A DNA stretch of 64,000 nucleotides from Chloroflexota bacterium (GTDB taxonomy: Bacteria > Chloroflexota > Dehalococcoidia > Lucifugimonadales > Lucifugimonadaceae). The translations under genes and the position numbers were made by a program. Of the stretch, positions 53,233 to 61,922 are shown piece by piece. Each line of letters begins with the position of its first letter. Position 1 is the first letter of the stretch. The notes beneath the pieces are model-generated. The model was not told where the DNA came from. It saw only the letters and a program-made list of their open reading frames with translations, and ran no database searches. The stretch is from the NCBI GenBank assembly GCA_027624075.1, contig JAQBUH010000007.1:1-64000 (forward strand). Direction: 5' to 3'.

Positions 53233-54201
53233 ATGAAGTTCGTATTTGTGCCGCCGCAAAGTGGTCCTGTCAGCGGTTGGGTCAGCCGGCTCCAGGACTC
53301 GATACCGGGCGTCGACTTCGTGGCGCCGGAAACGGAAGACGAAGCGGTCAGGGAAATCGCTGACGCGGATGCCGCATTTGGCACCCTTTCGAAGCGCGTC
53401 CTTGCCGCCGGCAAGAACCTCAAGTGGATCCAGGCGCCCGCGGCCGCGCCGAACGCCGGCTACTACTACCCTGAGCTGGTCGCCCACAAGGCACAGGTAA
53501 CCAACTTCCGTGAGATCTACAACGACCACATCTCCTCGCACATCCTTGCAGTGCTGCTGTCGTTCGCAAAGCACCTGAACATCTACCGCGACCAGCAGCG
53601 TGAACACAGGTGGGCGCCGCTGGCTCCTCCGGCCCATCACACCAGCTTCCTGCCAGAGAGCACGGTGCTGATCGTCGGCGTTGGTGGCATTGGCGCCGAG
53701 ACGGCCCGGCTGTGCGCCGCGTTCGGCATGAAGGTGCTGGCGACGGACGCGCGGCGTGAGGAAAAGCCTGACTGGGTGGACGAGATGGGCGGATCGGACG
53801 ACATGGACAGGTTCTTGCCGCTGGCGGACTACGTGATCCTGACGATTCCGCACACGCCGCAGACTGAAGGGCTGTTCGACCGGTCGAAGTTCAAGCTGAT
53901 GAAGGATTCGGCGATCTTTATCAACATCGGCCGAGGGATGACGACGAAGCTCGACGACCTGGCAGACGCTCTTTACGCGGGGGACATCGCCGGCGCGGGG
54001 CTGGACGTTTACGAGATCGAGCCGCTGCCGGCTAACCACCGGTTGTGGGACGCGCCGAACACGATTCTGACGCCTCACATTGCAGCCCAGGCCGGCGCGC
54101 ACCTGGAGGAGCGCAGGTACGAGATAATCGCCGAGAACGTGCGTCACCTGTTGAGCGGCGAGCGGCTTCGCAACGTTGTCGACAAGGCGAACTGGTACTA
54201 G
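53233..54201 (+). CDS. D-isomer-specific 2-hydroxyacid dehydrogenase family protein
   Basis: A 322-residue NAD(P)-dependent dehydrogenase. The nucleotide-binding motif is VLIVGVGGIGAETARLCAAFG (GxGGIG at about 146-152). The catalytic triad is Arg in FINIGRGMTTKLDDL, Glu in LDVYEIEPLP and His in TILTPHIAAQAG. This makes it glyoxylate/hydroxypyruvate or phosphoglycerate-type, but the N-terminal domain is short and no ACT domain follows, so it is not a classical SerA. Start ATG 53233 follows AAGG. Monocistronic. Confidence 0.92.
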   Translation: MKFVFVPPQSGPVSGWVSRLQDSIPGVDFVAPETEDEAVREIADADAAFGTLSKRVLAAGKNLKWIQAPAAAPNAGYYYPELVAHKAQVTNFREIYNDHISSHILAVLLSFAKHLNIYRDQQREHRWAPLAPPAHHTSFLPESTVLIVGVGGIGAETARLCAAFGMKVLATDARREEKPDWVDEMGGSDDMDRFLPLADYVILTIPHTPQTEGLFDRSKFKLMKDSAIFINIGRGMTTKLDDLADALYAGDIAGAGLDVYEIEPLPANHRLWDAPNTILTPHIAAQAGAHLEERRYEIIAENVRHLLSGERLRNVVDKANWY

Positions 54202-54226
54202 GCCCGGAGATTGTCCCGGTGAAGCC

Positions 54227-55682
54227 CTAACCCAGCTTGCGGATGAGCTGGACGTACTGCAGCAGGTGACGGTCGCCAAGGAACTTTTCGATCACACGCG
54301 ATCTGGCGTTTTGGCCGAGCCGTGCCGCCAGTTGGCCGTCATCAAGGACCGACTGCACGGCGGTGGCGAACTCTTCGGGGTCCCGCGGGTCCTGTAAGAG
54401 GAGACCCGACTCGCCGTGAACGATCTGGTTTTGAATGCCGCCGACGGCAGAGGCGACCACCGGCTTGCCTTTCCACATAGCCTCCGTCACGGTCAACCCG
54501 AACCCTTCCTCAAGGCTCTTCTGGATCACGAGCGTTGCGTTCGCCTGCAACGCGTTAATTATCGCCGCGTTCTCGTCGATGTCCGTCATGGGGATGCAGA
54601 TGAGTTGGACCCGGCTCCGCTCGAAGTGCGGGAGTTCGCGCCACGCCTCGGTGCACTCTGTCAGGACCTCTCCGCCTTCGGGGTCGTCTGCAACACCGGT
54701 CACGACCGGGCCTGCTAGCACAAGGTGCGAGTCTCTATCGCCGTCTACGTGGACGGCGAAGGCCTCCATGACACCCTGCATGTCCTTAAGCCGGTCCCAG
54801 CGAGAGGACCTGTACGGCAAGCCTGCTGTCCGGGCCGGGAGCGGGCCCGGTGCGCACGATGTCAGCCATCCGGTTTACTCGCCCTGTAGAGCCGTCTGCC
54901 AGGGTGAACTCAGGTGGAACGTCGGTTGAGTCGTAGTGGATGACTCCGGTGTGGGCCAGGATGGCGAGCGCCGCATCGCGTGACATGGGGCGGTTCTTGG
55001 TAGAAAACGGGTCGACGGACGGCGGAATGATGAACAGACGGTTCTCGTCCACCCACTCCGGCGCAAGCTCACTGCGGGAAAATACGAGCGCGTCGACATC
55101 TTCCAGATACGGACGCAGGAACTCCCAGGCTGCGGTGTTGAGGTCGCTCTTCCGGTCTGTGCCGACGTGACAGCGCCAGATCACCGTCGCTCCGGCATTC
55201 TTCATCTCGGCCGCCAGTCCCGCTGTCTGCGGGTCGTGCAGCATGACGATGTCGCCCGGCGAGACCACGGCGCGAAGCTCCCCTGCGTTCGCAAGTGTGA
55301 CCTCGCGATATACGTTCCTGTCGTGTGAGTTCATGGGTAACCCGTCGCCTTCATGGCCGTGCAGCATGTTGTGGAGCCGCTTGGTGATCTTGAAGAACTC
55401 GGGCGTTCCATCGATGACGTACCAGCTCACATCGACGCCTGCTCCCCTGACGTAGGAGAGCATCCAGTGGAGCATCTCCGCAACACCGCCGCCTTTAGCT
55501 GTCGAGTTGACGCTGATGAGTGCCCGCCCGGACAGAGCGGTAGATATCTCATCTGCTGTATCCAGCACCAGGCGTGTTCGCTCAGAGCCGATGACGGGCT
55601 CAAGCCGGGCAAGATCAGCAGACTGCAGTGGAACTGAGTTGAGTGGCATTTCGTTGTTCCGCAGAGTGAGGTTGCGACGCAT
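54227..55682 (-). pseudogene. treT: trehalose synthase, TreT-type GT4 glycosyltransferase, frameshifted
   Basis: TreT joins a nucleotide-sugar glucose to glucose, giving trehalose. The N-part (55682 to about 54810) has GRALISVNSTAKGGGVAEML, MLHDPQTAGL and WRCHVGTDRKS. The reading frame breaks just after RLAVQV. The C-part resumes at SRWDRLKDMQGVMEAF and has KSLEEGFGLTVTEAMWKGKPVVAS, the classical GT4 donor-site region. A one-base insertion in the CC run at about 54806-54810 explains the change; removing one C restores VQVSRWDRLKD. Everything else is intact, so a recent mutation or a sequencing error is likely. Orientation is leftward, alone. Confidence 0.88.
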
Positions 55683-56002
55683 TCCGCATTAGCTGGCCCG
55701 CTACGGACACAGGCGCGGCGATACACCCCACTCTACAAACCGCCTCTGGGTAGGGAGGAGTCGAGTCGTGCGAATTGCGTGAAGATAACCGCATGGGGCG
55801 GTTTCGAGCCTGCGAGCCAGATGTGGAGTGAGCGCTGTCCCGGCACTGGTCTACGTACTTTTCGGCATCCGGATGAGGGAACGCGCACAGCCCTGTATTG
55901 CCGGCCTGCTGGACGTAAATGGCATAATGTTGGATGCCGGTGAGCGATGCTTACGCGAACCGGCCGGTTGTGGGCAGTGGCCCAGGCTGCAAACGATAAT
56001 GA

Positions 56003-56150
56003 AAGGAGGTGTTTGCTAAGCATGAATAGTAGTACCGGAGGTGTCCGGCTTTAGCATGGGCGCCCAGTCTTAGCAGGGCACCTCAACGAGAGGGGTCACC
56101 CGGTTAGCGGCCAATTGGCTGTTGACCCGGTGGCCCCTCTTGCTTTCTGC
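56003..56150 (+). ncRNA. candidate structured RNA with alternative SD/anti-SD pairing
   Basis: Two Shine-Dalgarno sequences are present, AAGGAGGTG at 56003-56011 and GGAGGTG at 56037-56043. Each is followed by ATG (56022 and 56056) within similar CTAAGCATG and TTTAGCATG contexts. A 9-bp stem pairs GAGGTGTCC (56038-56046) with GGGCACCTC (56076-56084), hiding the second SD. The same CACCTC can pair with the first SD. A large hairpin and T-rich run follow. No target gene lies downstream in this orientation, so it would be a free-standing RNA. I know no family that it matches. Confidence 0.45.
56022..56054 (+). CDS. possible 10-residue leader peptide
   Basis: The open frame encodes MNSSTGGVRL followed by TAG. 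It has an excellent SD 12 bases upstream. A second minimal frame, MGAQS, begins at ATG 56056 behind its own SD. These are too short to judge by codon use. They may be translated leader peptides that govern folding of the downstream hairpins, or chance ATGs within an RNA that binds ribosomes. Confidence 0.3.
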   Translation: MNSSTGGVRL

Positions 56151-56155
56151 CTTTC
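56089..56155 (+). terminator. long terminator-like hairpin
   Basis: AGAGGGGTCACCCGGTTAGC (56089-56108) pairs with GTTGACCCGGTGGCCCCTCT (56121-56140): 19 of 20 positions, three of them G-U. The loop contains the palindrome GCCAATTGGC. It is followed by TGCTTTCTGCCTTT. It could end the 56.0 kb RNA or be its functional domain. Confidence 0.6.
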
Positions 56156-56326
56156 CCAACTGTAAGGCAGGAAAAGTAGAAGTTGCCGTCGGGGGATGTT
56201 TGTCGCCGGATTTGCACGCCTGCGGAACGGATAGCGCGCTGGCGAAGTTACGAGATCGCGAGCCCGCGGAGCTCGGACAGAAACCGGCGTTTTCTACACC
56301 TGAAACGCCGATAATCGGCCGAGTGA

Positions 56327-56704
56327 TCAGACGGCGAATTCGAAGAGACGCGCGTACTGCTGGGGCAGCGCCGCACGCAGCGCGTTGAACTCATCCAGTG
56401 AGAGTTGCTGCTCAACCACCGATAGCACTGCCCACGCACGTTGGATCGCGACCGGCTTGTCCACGTGGGAGCGTTCGCTGATCCGCTCGAAGAACTCGTG
56501 GACCGAGAACTGCTCTGGCTTTAACGGCCGCTTGAGGTACATGGCGGCCTCGCGAGGCAATTTGCCGGCAAGCTGAGTCAGCTGGGGGCCGGGAAGGCAC
56601 TCTGCCAGCGTTTCAAGAGTAGCCTGAATCGCCCTGGATATGTCATCAGCCTTCTCGATGCGGCCACGCCGTCCGATCAGCTTTGTGAATTCGAGGTAGT
56701 TCAT
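56327..56704 (-). CDS. DUF2267 family protein
   Basis: A 125-residue protein matching DUF2267: MNYLEFTKLIGRRGRIEKADDISRAIQATLETLAECLPGPQLTQLAGKLPREAAMYL shows the pattern of YxEFxxxV, AxxAxxAVLxTLAxRL and LAxxLP that defines the family. Function is unknown. ATG 56704 is chosen because the domain begins there; the longer open frame adds 64 unconserved residues. Transcription is leftward into the orphan RNA region. Confidence 0.82.
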   Translation of the reverse strand: MNYLEFTKLIGRRGRIEKADDISRAIQATLETLAECLPGPQLTQLAGKLPREAAMYLKRPLKPEQFSVHEFFERISERSHVDKPVAIQRAWAVLSVVEQQLSLDEFNALRAALPQQYARLFEFAV

Positions 56705-56961
56705 TCTCTCAGGCGCGTTTTCCAGCTGGGTGACTGCGGTTTTGATAGAGACCCAACCCAGCATCGTCCTGGCCCGGCTAACCAGTGTAGGCTTTTTTAC
56801 CCACATTGCACCGTATGGTGGCTCATGTGTGGCGATAGCTCGTCTCACATAACCTCGCCCACGGTGTGATTCAGGTTTGACGCTTTGGGCTCTCAACTGG
56901 ATGGGCAGACAGCGGCGCTCAGTTCCGCAGGTTCCCCTAGGTTCCCAGAATCAGGAGACAG

Positions 56962-57471
56962 ATGATCCGGCACTTCACATCTACGGGGATAGTGGCAATA
57001 GACGGCGCTGCCCTGGTGCACTGGCACGCCAGAGTGCAGGCGTGGCTGGCTCCGGGAGGTCACATCGAGCCCAATGAGGACCCTGTACAGGCGACGATTC
57101 GCGAGGTGAAAGAGGAGACAGGGCTGGATGTCCGTATCCTCCCGACCTCTTCACCACCGGAAATTTCCAACCTTGCGCAGATCATCACGCCGTTCACTGT
57201 GATGGTGGAGGACGTGACTGACGAGAAACACGGACCGCACCAGCACATCGACTTCATCTACTTCACGACCCCTGTTGGCGAGGCAGGGAAATCCGGCGGT
57301 GGCGGCCGCCCGGCGGTGCCGGATGGCTGGCACTGGGTTACTCGTGATGCGCTGGTGAGCGGCAGCCCGCTTATGGCTCCAGACGGGCAGATGGTTGCGC
57401 CGCCTGAGGACGTGTTGAAGCTGAGCATCTCGGCGCTTGACCTGCTGGAGAAAGACAGGGCGAGCGGTTAA
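56962..57471 (+). CDS. Nudix hydrolase
   Basis: A 169-residue enzyme that hydrolyses nucleoside diphosphates linked to X. The Nudix box is GGHIEPNEDPVQATIREVKEETG at 33-55 (pattern GX5EX7REUXEEXGU, all acidic residues present). VHWHARVQAWLAPGGH just before it places it near the ADP-ribose or MutT-like group. Start ATG 56962 has AGGAGAC upstream. It converges with the small membrane protein gene with no gap. Confidence 0.9.
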   Translation: MIRHFTSTGIVAIDGAALVHWHARVQAWLAPGGHIEPNEDPVQATIREVKEETGLDVRILPTSSPPEISNLAQIITPFTVMVEDVTDEKHGPHQHIDFIYFTTPVGEAGKSGGGGRPAVPDGWHWVTRDALVSGSPLMAPDGQMVAPPEDVLKLSISALDLLEKDRASG

Positions 57472-57690
57472 TCAGCCGCGGCCGAACGCCGCCAGCGCAG
57501 CTTTGACGGCGCCGACCGCCACTCCGACGACTGCCCCGGCAGCTGCTCCGCCAATCATTACCACCCCGAGCGCCAACGCGCCCGCCACTCCAACCAGAGC
57601 AGCTCCCCCAATAGCGCCGATCAGCACCCATTTGCGGAAGACGTATCCGGGGCTGTGGGACTCGCCGGGTGTCCTTAACTCAACGTTCAT
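57472..57690 (-). CDS. small Gly/Ala-rich membrane protein
   Basis: A 72-residue protein that I do not recognise. After a polar N-terminus ending YVFRKWVLIG, almost all of the rest is Gly, Ala and Val: two hydrophobic stretches, GAIGGAALVGVAGALALG and VVMIGGAAAGAVVGVAVGAV, each long enough to cross a membrane. A small hydrophobic membrane protein is the only safe description. It lies 20 bases before the D-threonine-aldolase-like gene's stop and faces the same way. Confidence 0.6.
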   Translation of the reverse strand: MNVELRTPGESHSPGYVFRKWVLIGAIGGAALVGVAGALALGVVMIGGAAAGAVVGVAVGAVKAALAAFGRG

Positions 57691-57710
57691 GCCTGCGCTC
57701 CGATTTCGTC

Positions 57711-58808
57711 CTACCTGAACTTGCCCCTGCCGACGATTGGCGCGACCGTCTCCAGCCTGCCGTCCCTGACGCAGAAGTAGTAGTCGTGAATGTTGATCGT
57801 CGTGTCACCGTGCATTGCCCTCAGGCTGACTTTGTCGCCAACTCGCAGGCTCTTCGCGTCACCAGAGAGGCTCACCTTCGTGTGCTCTTCGGAGAGACTG
57901 TTGACCTTCAAGCCTTCGACGCTGACTGCGTACGGCAGCCCGCGGTCGACGCTGACCGACTTCAGACCACAGTCCAGGACGGCGCGTTCGCCGGTCTTCG
58001 ATATGACTGTTGCGAGAACGGTCATCGCAGGCTCGAAGTCGTTGAACACCTCAAGGTAGTCGCCGTCCATGAAGATGTAGCTGCCGGCCTGGAGCTCTGT
58101 GATGCCGTCGATCTTGCCGGTGATGTTGTATGTGCCTGATCCTGCGGCAGAGACAATGTTGACCGGGACGCCGGCCTTGCGGACCATGGAAGCCGCGGTC
58201 AGCAGGCGGTCGATCGCTCTTCCCGCCTCCGTCTTGCGCTCCTCGAAGTCGCGTATCGAAACCGTATGGCCCTCGTAGCCCATCAGGCCGTCGAAGCGGA
58301 GTCCGGGCGCTTTGACCACGGCCTGCGACAGCGCGGATGCCGCGTCCGGCTCGACGCCGCAGCGGTCCATGCCGACGTTGATCTCAATGATCACGCCAAG
58401 CTCGACGCCGAACGATGACGCGGCTTCTGACAGGTCGGAGACGTTTGCTTCGCTGTCGACGGCCACGATCGTCTTCGTTGTGCTGGCGACGGACATGAGC
58501 CGCCTGATCTTCCGCTCCGTCACGATCTGGTTCGGGATCATGATCTCAGGGATCCCGGCGGCAGCCATCTGTTCCGCCTCGCCGACCTTGGCGCAGCAGA
58601 TGCCGATGGCGCCCGCGTTCATCTGCTTCCATGCCCAGTAAGGGCTCTTGTTCGTCTTCGTATGCGGTCGCACGCTGACGCCGTTTTCGTTGGCGAACTC
58701 CTGCATGCGGCGGATGTTGCTCTCAGCCGCGTCGAGGTCAATGACAATGGACGGTGTGTCCAGCTCTTCGACGGGTGTGCCTGGCAGTGGCAGCCATTCC
58801 TGGGTCAC
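57711..58808 (-). CDS. D-threonine aldolase/D-serine dehydratase-like PLP enzyme
   Basis: A 365-residue fold-type III PLP enzyme of the alanine racemase N-terminal superfamily. The Schiff-base lysine is K51 in VRPHTKTNKSP. GMDRCGVEPDAA lies further on in the barrel, and the C-terminal domain contributes the metal-site region DYYFCVRDGRLE (Cys/His cluster HGDTTINIHDYYFCV, given as HDYYFC). Length and layout match the DSD1/D-threonine aldolase group, which splits or deaminates D-amino acids. The precise reaction is unresolved. Start ATG 58808. Confidence 0.9.
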   Translation of the reverse strand: MTQEWLPLPGTPVEELDTPSIVIDLDAAESNIRRMQEFANENGVSVRPHTKTNKSPYWAWKQMNAGAIGICCAKVGEAEQMAAAGIPEIMIPNQIVTERKIRRLMSVASTTKTIVAVDSEANVSDLSEAASSFGVELGVIIEINVGMDRCGVEPDAASALSQAVVKAPGLRFDGLMGYEGHTVSIRDFEERKTEAGRAIDRLLTAASMVRKAGVPVNIVSAAGSGTYNITGKIDGITELQAGSYIFMDGDYLEVFNDFEPAMTVLATVISKTGERAVLDCGLKSVSVDRGLPYAVSVEGLKVNSLSEEHTKVSLSGDAKSLRVGDKVSLRAMHGDTTINIHDYYFCVRDGRLETVAPIVGRGKFR

Positions 58809-58901
58809 CGGTTTCTCCTGATCTGTCTGGCGAAATCTATCTGGCGAATATTTGGCGGCGCTGTATTGTGAGGCGCCGCAAAGGTCTGTGCTTGCAAACG
58901 G

Positions 58902-59105
58902 GTGAAGCTTACCGCACGAAGCGCCCGGCCGCGCCCCCGGATGAACGGGCTGCGGGACGTCCTGGATGTGGAGCCGGTGAGCCTGAGCGTCTGGGCGGTG
59001 ATGCTTGGCATTTCACTGACCATGCTGGTAGCGGCGGAGCTTTACAAGCGATACCGGAAGCACGACGCGCCCGCGAGGGCGCCGGACGCGAGACAGCCGG
59101 CCTGA
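58902..59105 (+). pseudogene. tail fragment of a P-type cation ATPase
   Basis: The 67-codon frame contains VLDVEPVSLSVWAVMLGISLTMLVAAELYKRYRKH, resembling the last membrane helix and end of E1-E2 cation ATPases (key W, then a hydrophobic run, then E-x-x-K). The preceding residues (LTARSARPRPR) do not match any transporter, and no other ATPase portion exists upstream. It is best read as a remnant after deletion. A chance resemblance of a small membrane peptide cannot be excluded. Confidence 0.4.
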
Positions 59106-59159
59106 TGGGTCCAGGCCGGCTGCTGATTTGGGGTAGCGAGCAGCACCCAAACCGAAAAT

Positions 59160-59235
59160 TGTCATGCTGAGCTTGATTCAGCATCTCTCAGGAGACCGGT
59201 TAGCCGGGAGATTCTGAGTCAAGCTCAGAATGACA
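59160..59235. repeat. palindromic repeat, copy R9, complete head-to-head pair
   Basis: This is the cleanest full copy of the family: TGTCATGCTGAGCTTGATTC, AGCATCTCTCAGGAGACC, then GGTTAGCCGGGAGATTCTGA and GTCAAGCTCAGAATGACA. The two 38-base arms are imperfect reverse complements, so the whole 76 bases fold into one hairpin. It lies between the ATPase remnant and the dnaK stop and could act as a bidirectional terminator. Confidence 0.9.
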
Positions 59236-59266
59236 GGACGTCTCGTCACGCCCAGACAAAACCCTG

Positions 59267-61171
59267 CTAGACCTCCCGGAACTCGCCTTCCACGGTGTCT
59301 TCGCCTTCGTCCTGGCCGTCCTCGGGCGACGTTTCAGCTCCCGCGGCGCCCGCCGTGTTGTCAGCGGCATACACCTCCTCACCGATCTTCTGGACACTCT
59401 TCTGGAGCTCGGTGGTGGCGGCGACCAGCTTCGCGGGGTCTGTGCTTTCGTCCTTCAGCAGCTCCCGCAGCGCGTCGATCTTTCCCTGGACATCGGATTT
59501 AACGTCCTCGGAGACCTTGTCGCCGAAATCGGAGAGGGCTTTCTCAGCCTGGAACGCGGCGCTCTCCGCAGTGTTCCGGGACTCGACCCTCTCCTTGCGT
59601 TTGCGATCCTCCTCAGCGTGCTCTTCGGCCTCCTTCATCAACCGCTCAACCTCAGTCTCTGCAAGGCCGGAGCGGCCGGTGATGGTGATGTGCTGCTCCC
59701 GGTTGGTGCCCTTGTCCTTGGCTGACACCGTCAGAATTCCGTCCGCGTCGAGGTCGAAGGTCACCTCGACCTGCGGCCTGCCGCGTGGAGCAGGCGGGAT
59801 GCCGTCGAGTGTGAACCTGCCGACGGAGATGTTGTCCGAAGCCATCGGCCGCTCTCCCTGGAGGACGTGGATCTCGACGCTCGTCTGGCCGTCTGCGGCC
59901 GTCGTGAAGATCTCTGACTTCGATGCTGGGATGGTCGTGTTTCGCTCGATCAGCGGGGTCTTCACACCGCCCAGGGTCTCGATTCCCCACGTCAGCGGCG
60001 TGACGTCCAGCAGCAGCACGTCCTTTACCTCGCCCTGCAGCACTCCGCCCTGGATGGCGGCGCCGATGGCCACAACCTCGTCCGGGTTGATCGACTTGTT
60101 CGGCTCTTTGCCGAAGATCTGCTTGACCTTCTCAGACACGGACGGCATTCGCGTCATGCCGCCTACGAGCACAACCTCATCTATGTCAGACGGCTTGATG
60201 CCTGCGTCCTTGATCGCGGCCCTGCACGGCGCAACGGTCCGCTCAACCAGGCTGGCGGTCAGGTCTTCGAGCTTGGCGCGTGTAAGCGTCATGTGCAGGT
60301 GCTTGGGACCGCTTGCGTCCGCCGAGATGAACGGCAGGTTCACCTCGGTCTGCGCGACAGACGAAAGCTCGATCTTCGCCCGCTCCGCCTCGACTCGCAC
60401 GCGCTGGTGGGCCGATGGGTCCTGGCGGATATCGATGCCGCTGGTTGCCTTGAATTCGTTTGCGATGTAGTCGACTATCGTCTGGTCGAAGTCGTCTCCG
60501 CCCAGGTGAGTGTCGCCATTTGTCGACTTGACCTCAAAGACTCCCTCGCCGATCTGCAGGATCGTGATGTCAAACGTGCCGCCACCGAGGTCATAGACCG
60601 CGATCGTCTCGTCTGCCTTCTTGTCCAGTCCGTATGCGAGGGACGCCGCGGTTGGCTCGTTGATGATGCGGAGCACCTCAAGACCGGCAACCTGGCCCGC
60701 CACCTTGGTGGCGTCGCGCTGGGCGTCGTTGAAGTAGGCGGGAACGGTGATCACAGCCTGAGTGATCGGCTCACCGAGCTTGGCCTCCGCGTCCTCCTTC
60801 AATTTGCGCAGCACCATTGCCGATATCTCGGGCGGAGCGTGGTCCTTGCCGTTGAGGGAGATCCCGGCGTCGCCGTTCTTCAACTTCACCATCTTGAACG
60901 ACACGCGACTGGCGTCCGTCTTTACATCCGGGTCGTCGAACCGGCGGCCGATGAAGCGCTTTGCGGAGTAGACGGTGTTCTCGGGGTTTGTGATTGACTG
61001 GCGGCGCGCCAGCTCGCCGACGAACCGCTCTCCCGTCTTCGGGTTCACGGCAACCACGGATGGCGTCGTGCGGCGTCCCTCTGCGTTTTCGACGATCTCG
61101 GGCTCTCCGCCCTGCATCACCGCCATCGCGGAGTTGGTTGTGCCGAGGTCGATTCCCAGTATCTTTGCCAT
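59267..61171 (-). CDS. dnaK: molecular chaperone DnaK (Hsp70)
   Basis: The ATP-dependent Hsp70 chaperone. The 634-residue protein has [16 protein letters not shown] at the N-terminus, the second signature [14 protein letters not shown], and the third [13 protein letters not shown], followed by the substrate-binding domain [16 protein letters not shown]. The C-terminal lid ends in an acidic tail, [11 protein letters not shown]. Start ATG 61171 follows AGGAAA. It is the last gene of the hspR-grpE-dnaK operon; dnaJ is not next to it in this window. Confidence 0.98.
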   Translation of the reverse strand: MAKILGIDLGTTNSAMAVMQGGEPEIVENAEGRRTTPSVVAVNPKTGERFVGELARRQSITNPENTVYSAKRFIGRRFDDPDVKTDASRVSFKMVKLKNGDAGISLNGKDHAPPEISAMVLRKLKEDAEAKLGEPITQAVITVPAYFNDAQRDATKVAGQVAGLEVLRIINEPTAASLAYGLDKKADETIAVYDLGGGTFDITILQIGEGVFEVKSTNGDTHLGGDDFDQTIVDYIANEFKATSGIDIRQDPSAHQRVRVEAERAKIELSSVAQTEVNLPFISADASGPKHLHMTLTRAKLEDLTASLVERTVAPCRAAIKDAGIKPSDIDEVVLVGGMTRMPSVSEKVKQIFGKEPNKSINPDEVVAIGAAIQGGVLQGEVKDVLLLDVTPLTWGIETLGGVKTPLIERNTTIPASKSEIFTTAADGQTSVEIHVLQGERPMASDNISVGRFTLDGIPPAPRGRPQVEVTFDLDADGILTVSAKDKGTNREQHITITGRSGLAETEVERLMKEAEEHAEEDRKRKERVESRNTAESAAFQAEKALSDFGDKVSEDVKSDVQGKIDALRELLKDESTDPAKLVAATTELQKSVQKIGEEVYAADNTAGAAGAETSPEDGQDEGEDTVEGEFREV

Positions 61172-61274
61172 TATTTTTCCTGTCACTGGCTGCCGTCAGG
61201 CAGCGGGTTGGTCACCTGGTCAAGTTGATTGCTTCAGATTTGGCCGGCCCGGCCAATCGGGCGGCCGGGTTCAC

Positions 61275-61847
61275 TCACTCACGGCCTGACTCTTCGGCGG
61301 CACGCGGCGCAGCTATCTCCACCTGCGCTGGCCTGACCACCTCGCCGTTGCGTGTGTAGCCGGCGGCCAGTTGTCGAATCACTGAGTTTGGCGCGTGATC
61401 GGGGCTTGGCGACGACAGCAACGCGTCGTGTCGTCGTGGATCGAACTCCTCGCCGTGCGAGTCGAAGCGCTCGAAGCCCTCTGTCTTCAACACATTGAGC
61501 AGGTTCTGGTAGATCGCCTCGACACCCGAGAGCCACTGGCTGTCGACGCCCGCTGCGATCTCAGGCTCGAGAGCTTTCTCCATCTGGTCCGCAACCTCTA
61601 TGAACCGTGTCGCAACCCGCTGAACGGCGCGTGCCTGCAACAGCTCCTGCTCGCCGCGGACGCGGTTCCGGTAGTTCACAAGGTCGGCCTGCGCACGCTG
61701 GGCGAGCCGCTTGAACTGATCCTTCTCGCGCTCCGCCTCGGCAAGCCGCTCGGCCAGGTCATCACTGACGGCGCCATCGGGAAGCGCCGCCTCCGGCCCA
61801 TCGCCAGGCCGCGGCTCCGTCTCGTCTCTTTGCTCTTCGCTACTCAT
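61275..61847 (-). CDS. grpE: nucleotide exchange factor GrpE
   Basis: A 190-residue co-chaperone that releases ADP from DnaK. The N-terminal about 30 residues are acidic and flexible; a long helix follows (LAEAEREKDQFKRLAQRAQADLVNYRNR, key pattern of GrpE coiled coil). The C-terminal beta domain has EGFERFDSHGEEFDPRRHDALL and NSVIRQLAAGYTRNGEVVRPAQVEIA, both family hallmarks. It lies 103 bases before dnaK and 75 bases after hspR. Confidence 0.95.
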   Translation of the reverse strand: MSSEEQRDETEPRPGDGPEAALPDGAVSDDLAERLAEAEREKDQFKRLAQRAQADLVNYRNRVRGEQELLQARAVQRVATRFIEVADQMEKALEPEIAAGVDSQWLSGVEAIYQNLLNVLKTEGFERFDSHGEEFDPRRHDALLSSPSPDHAPNSVIRQLAAGYTRNGEVVRPAQVEIAAPRAAEESGRE

Positions 61848-61922
61848 GTTTCGTTCTCATGTGCTCCCTGGCTTCTCGATGGGCTGTCCCGTTGGGCCTG
61901 GCCATATGTGTCCGGCGAACTG

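Larger units (their letters stand above)
55683..56326. other. gene-free region containing an orphan structured-RNA locus
   Basis: 644 bases between two leftward genes. The first 240 bases show nothing. From about 55925 a rightward unit appears: ATGGCATAATG with a weak TTGCCG box, a strong Shine-Dalgarno, minimal open frames, an anti-SD stem and a long terminator-like hairpin (see the separate entries). The last 170 bases before the DUF2267 gene stop are unremarkable. Confidence 0.6.
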
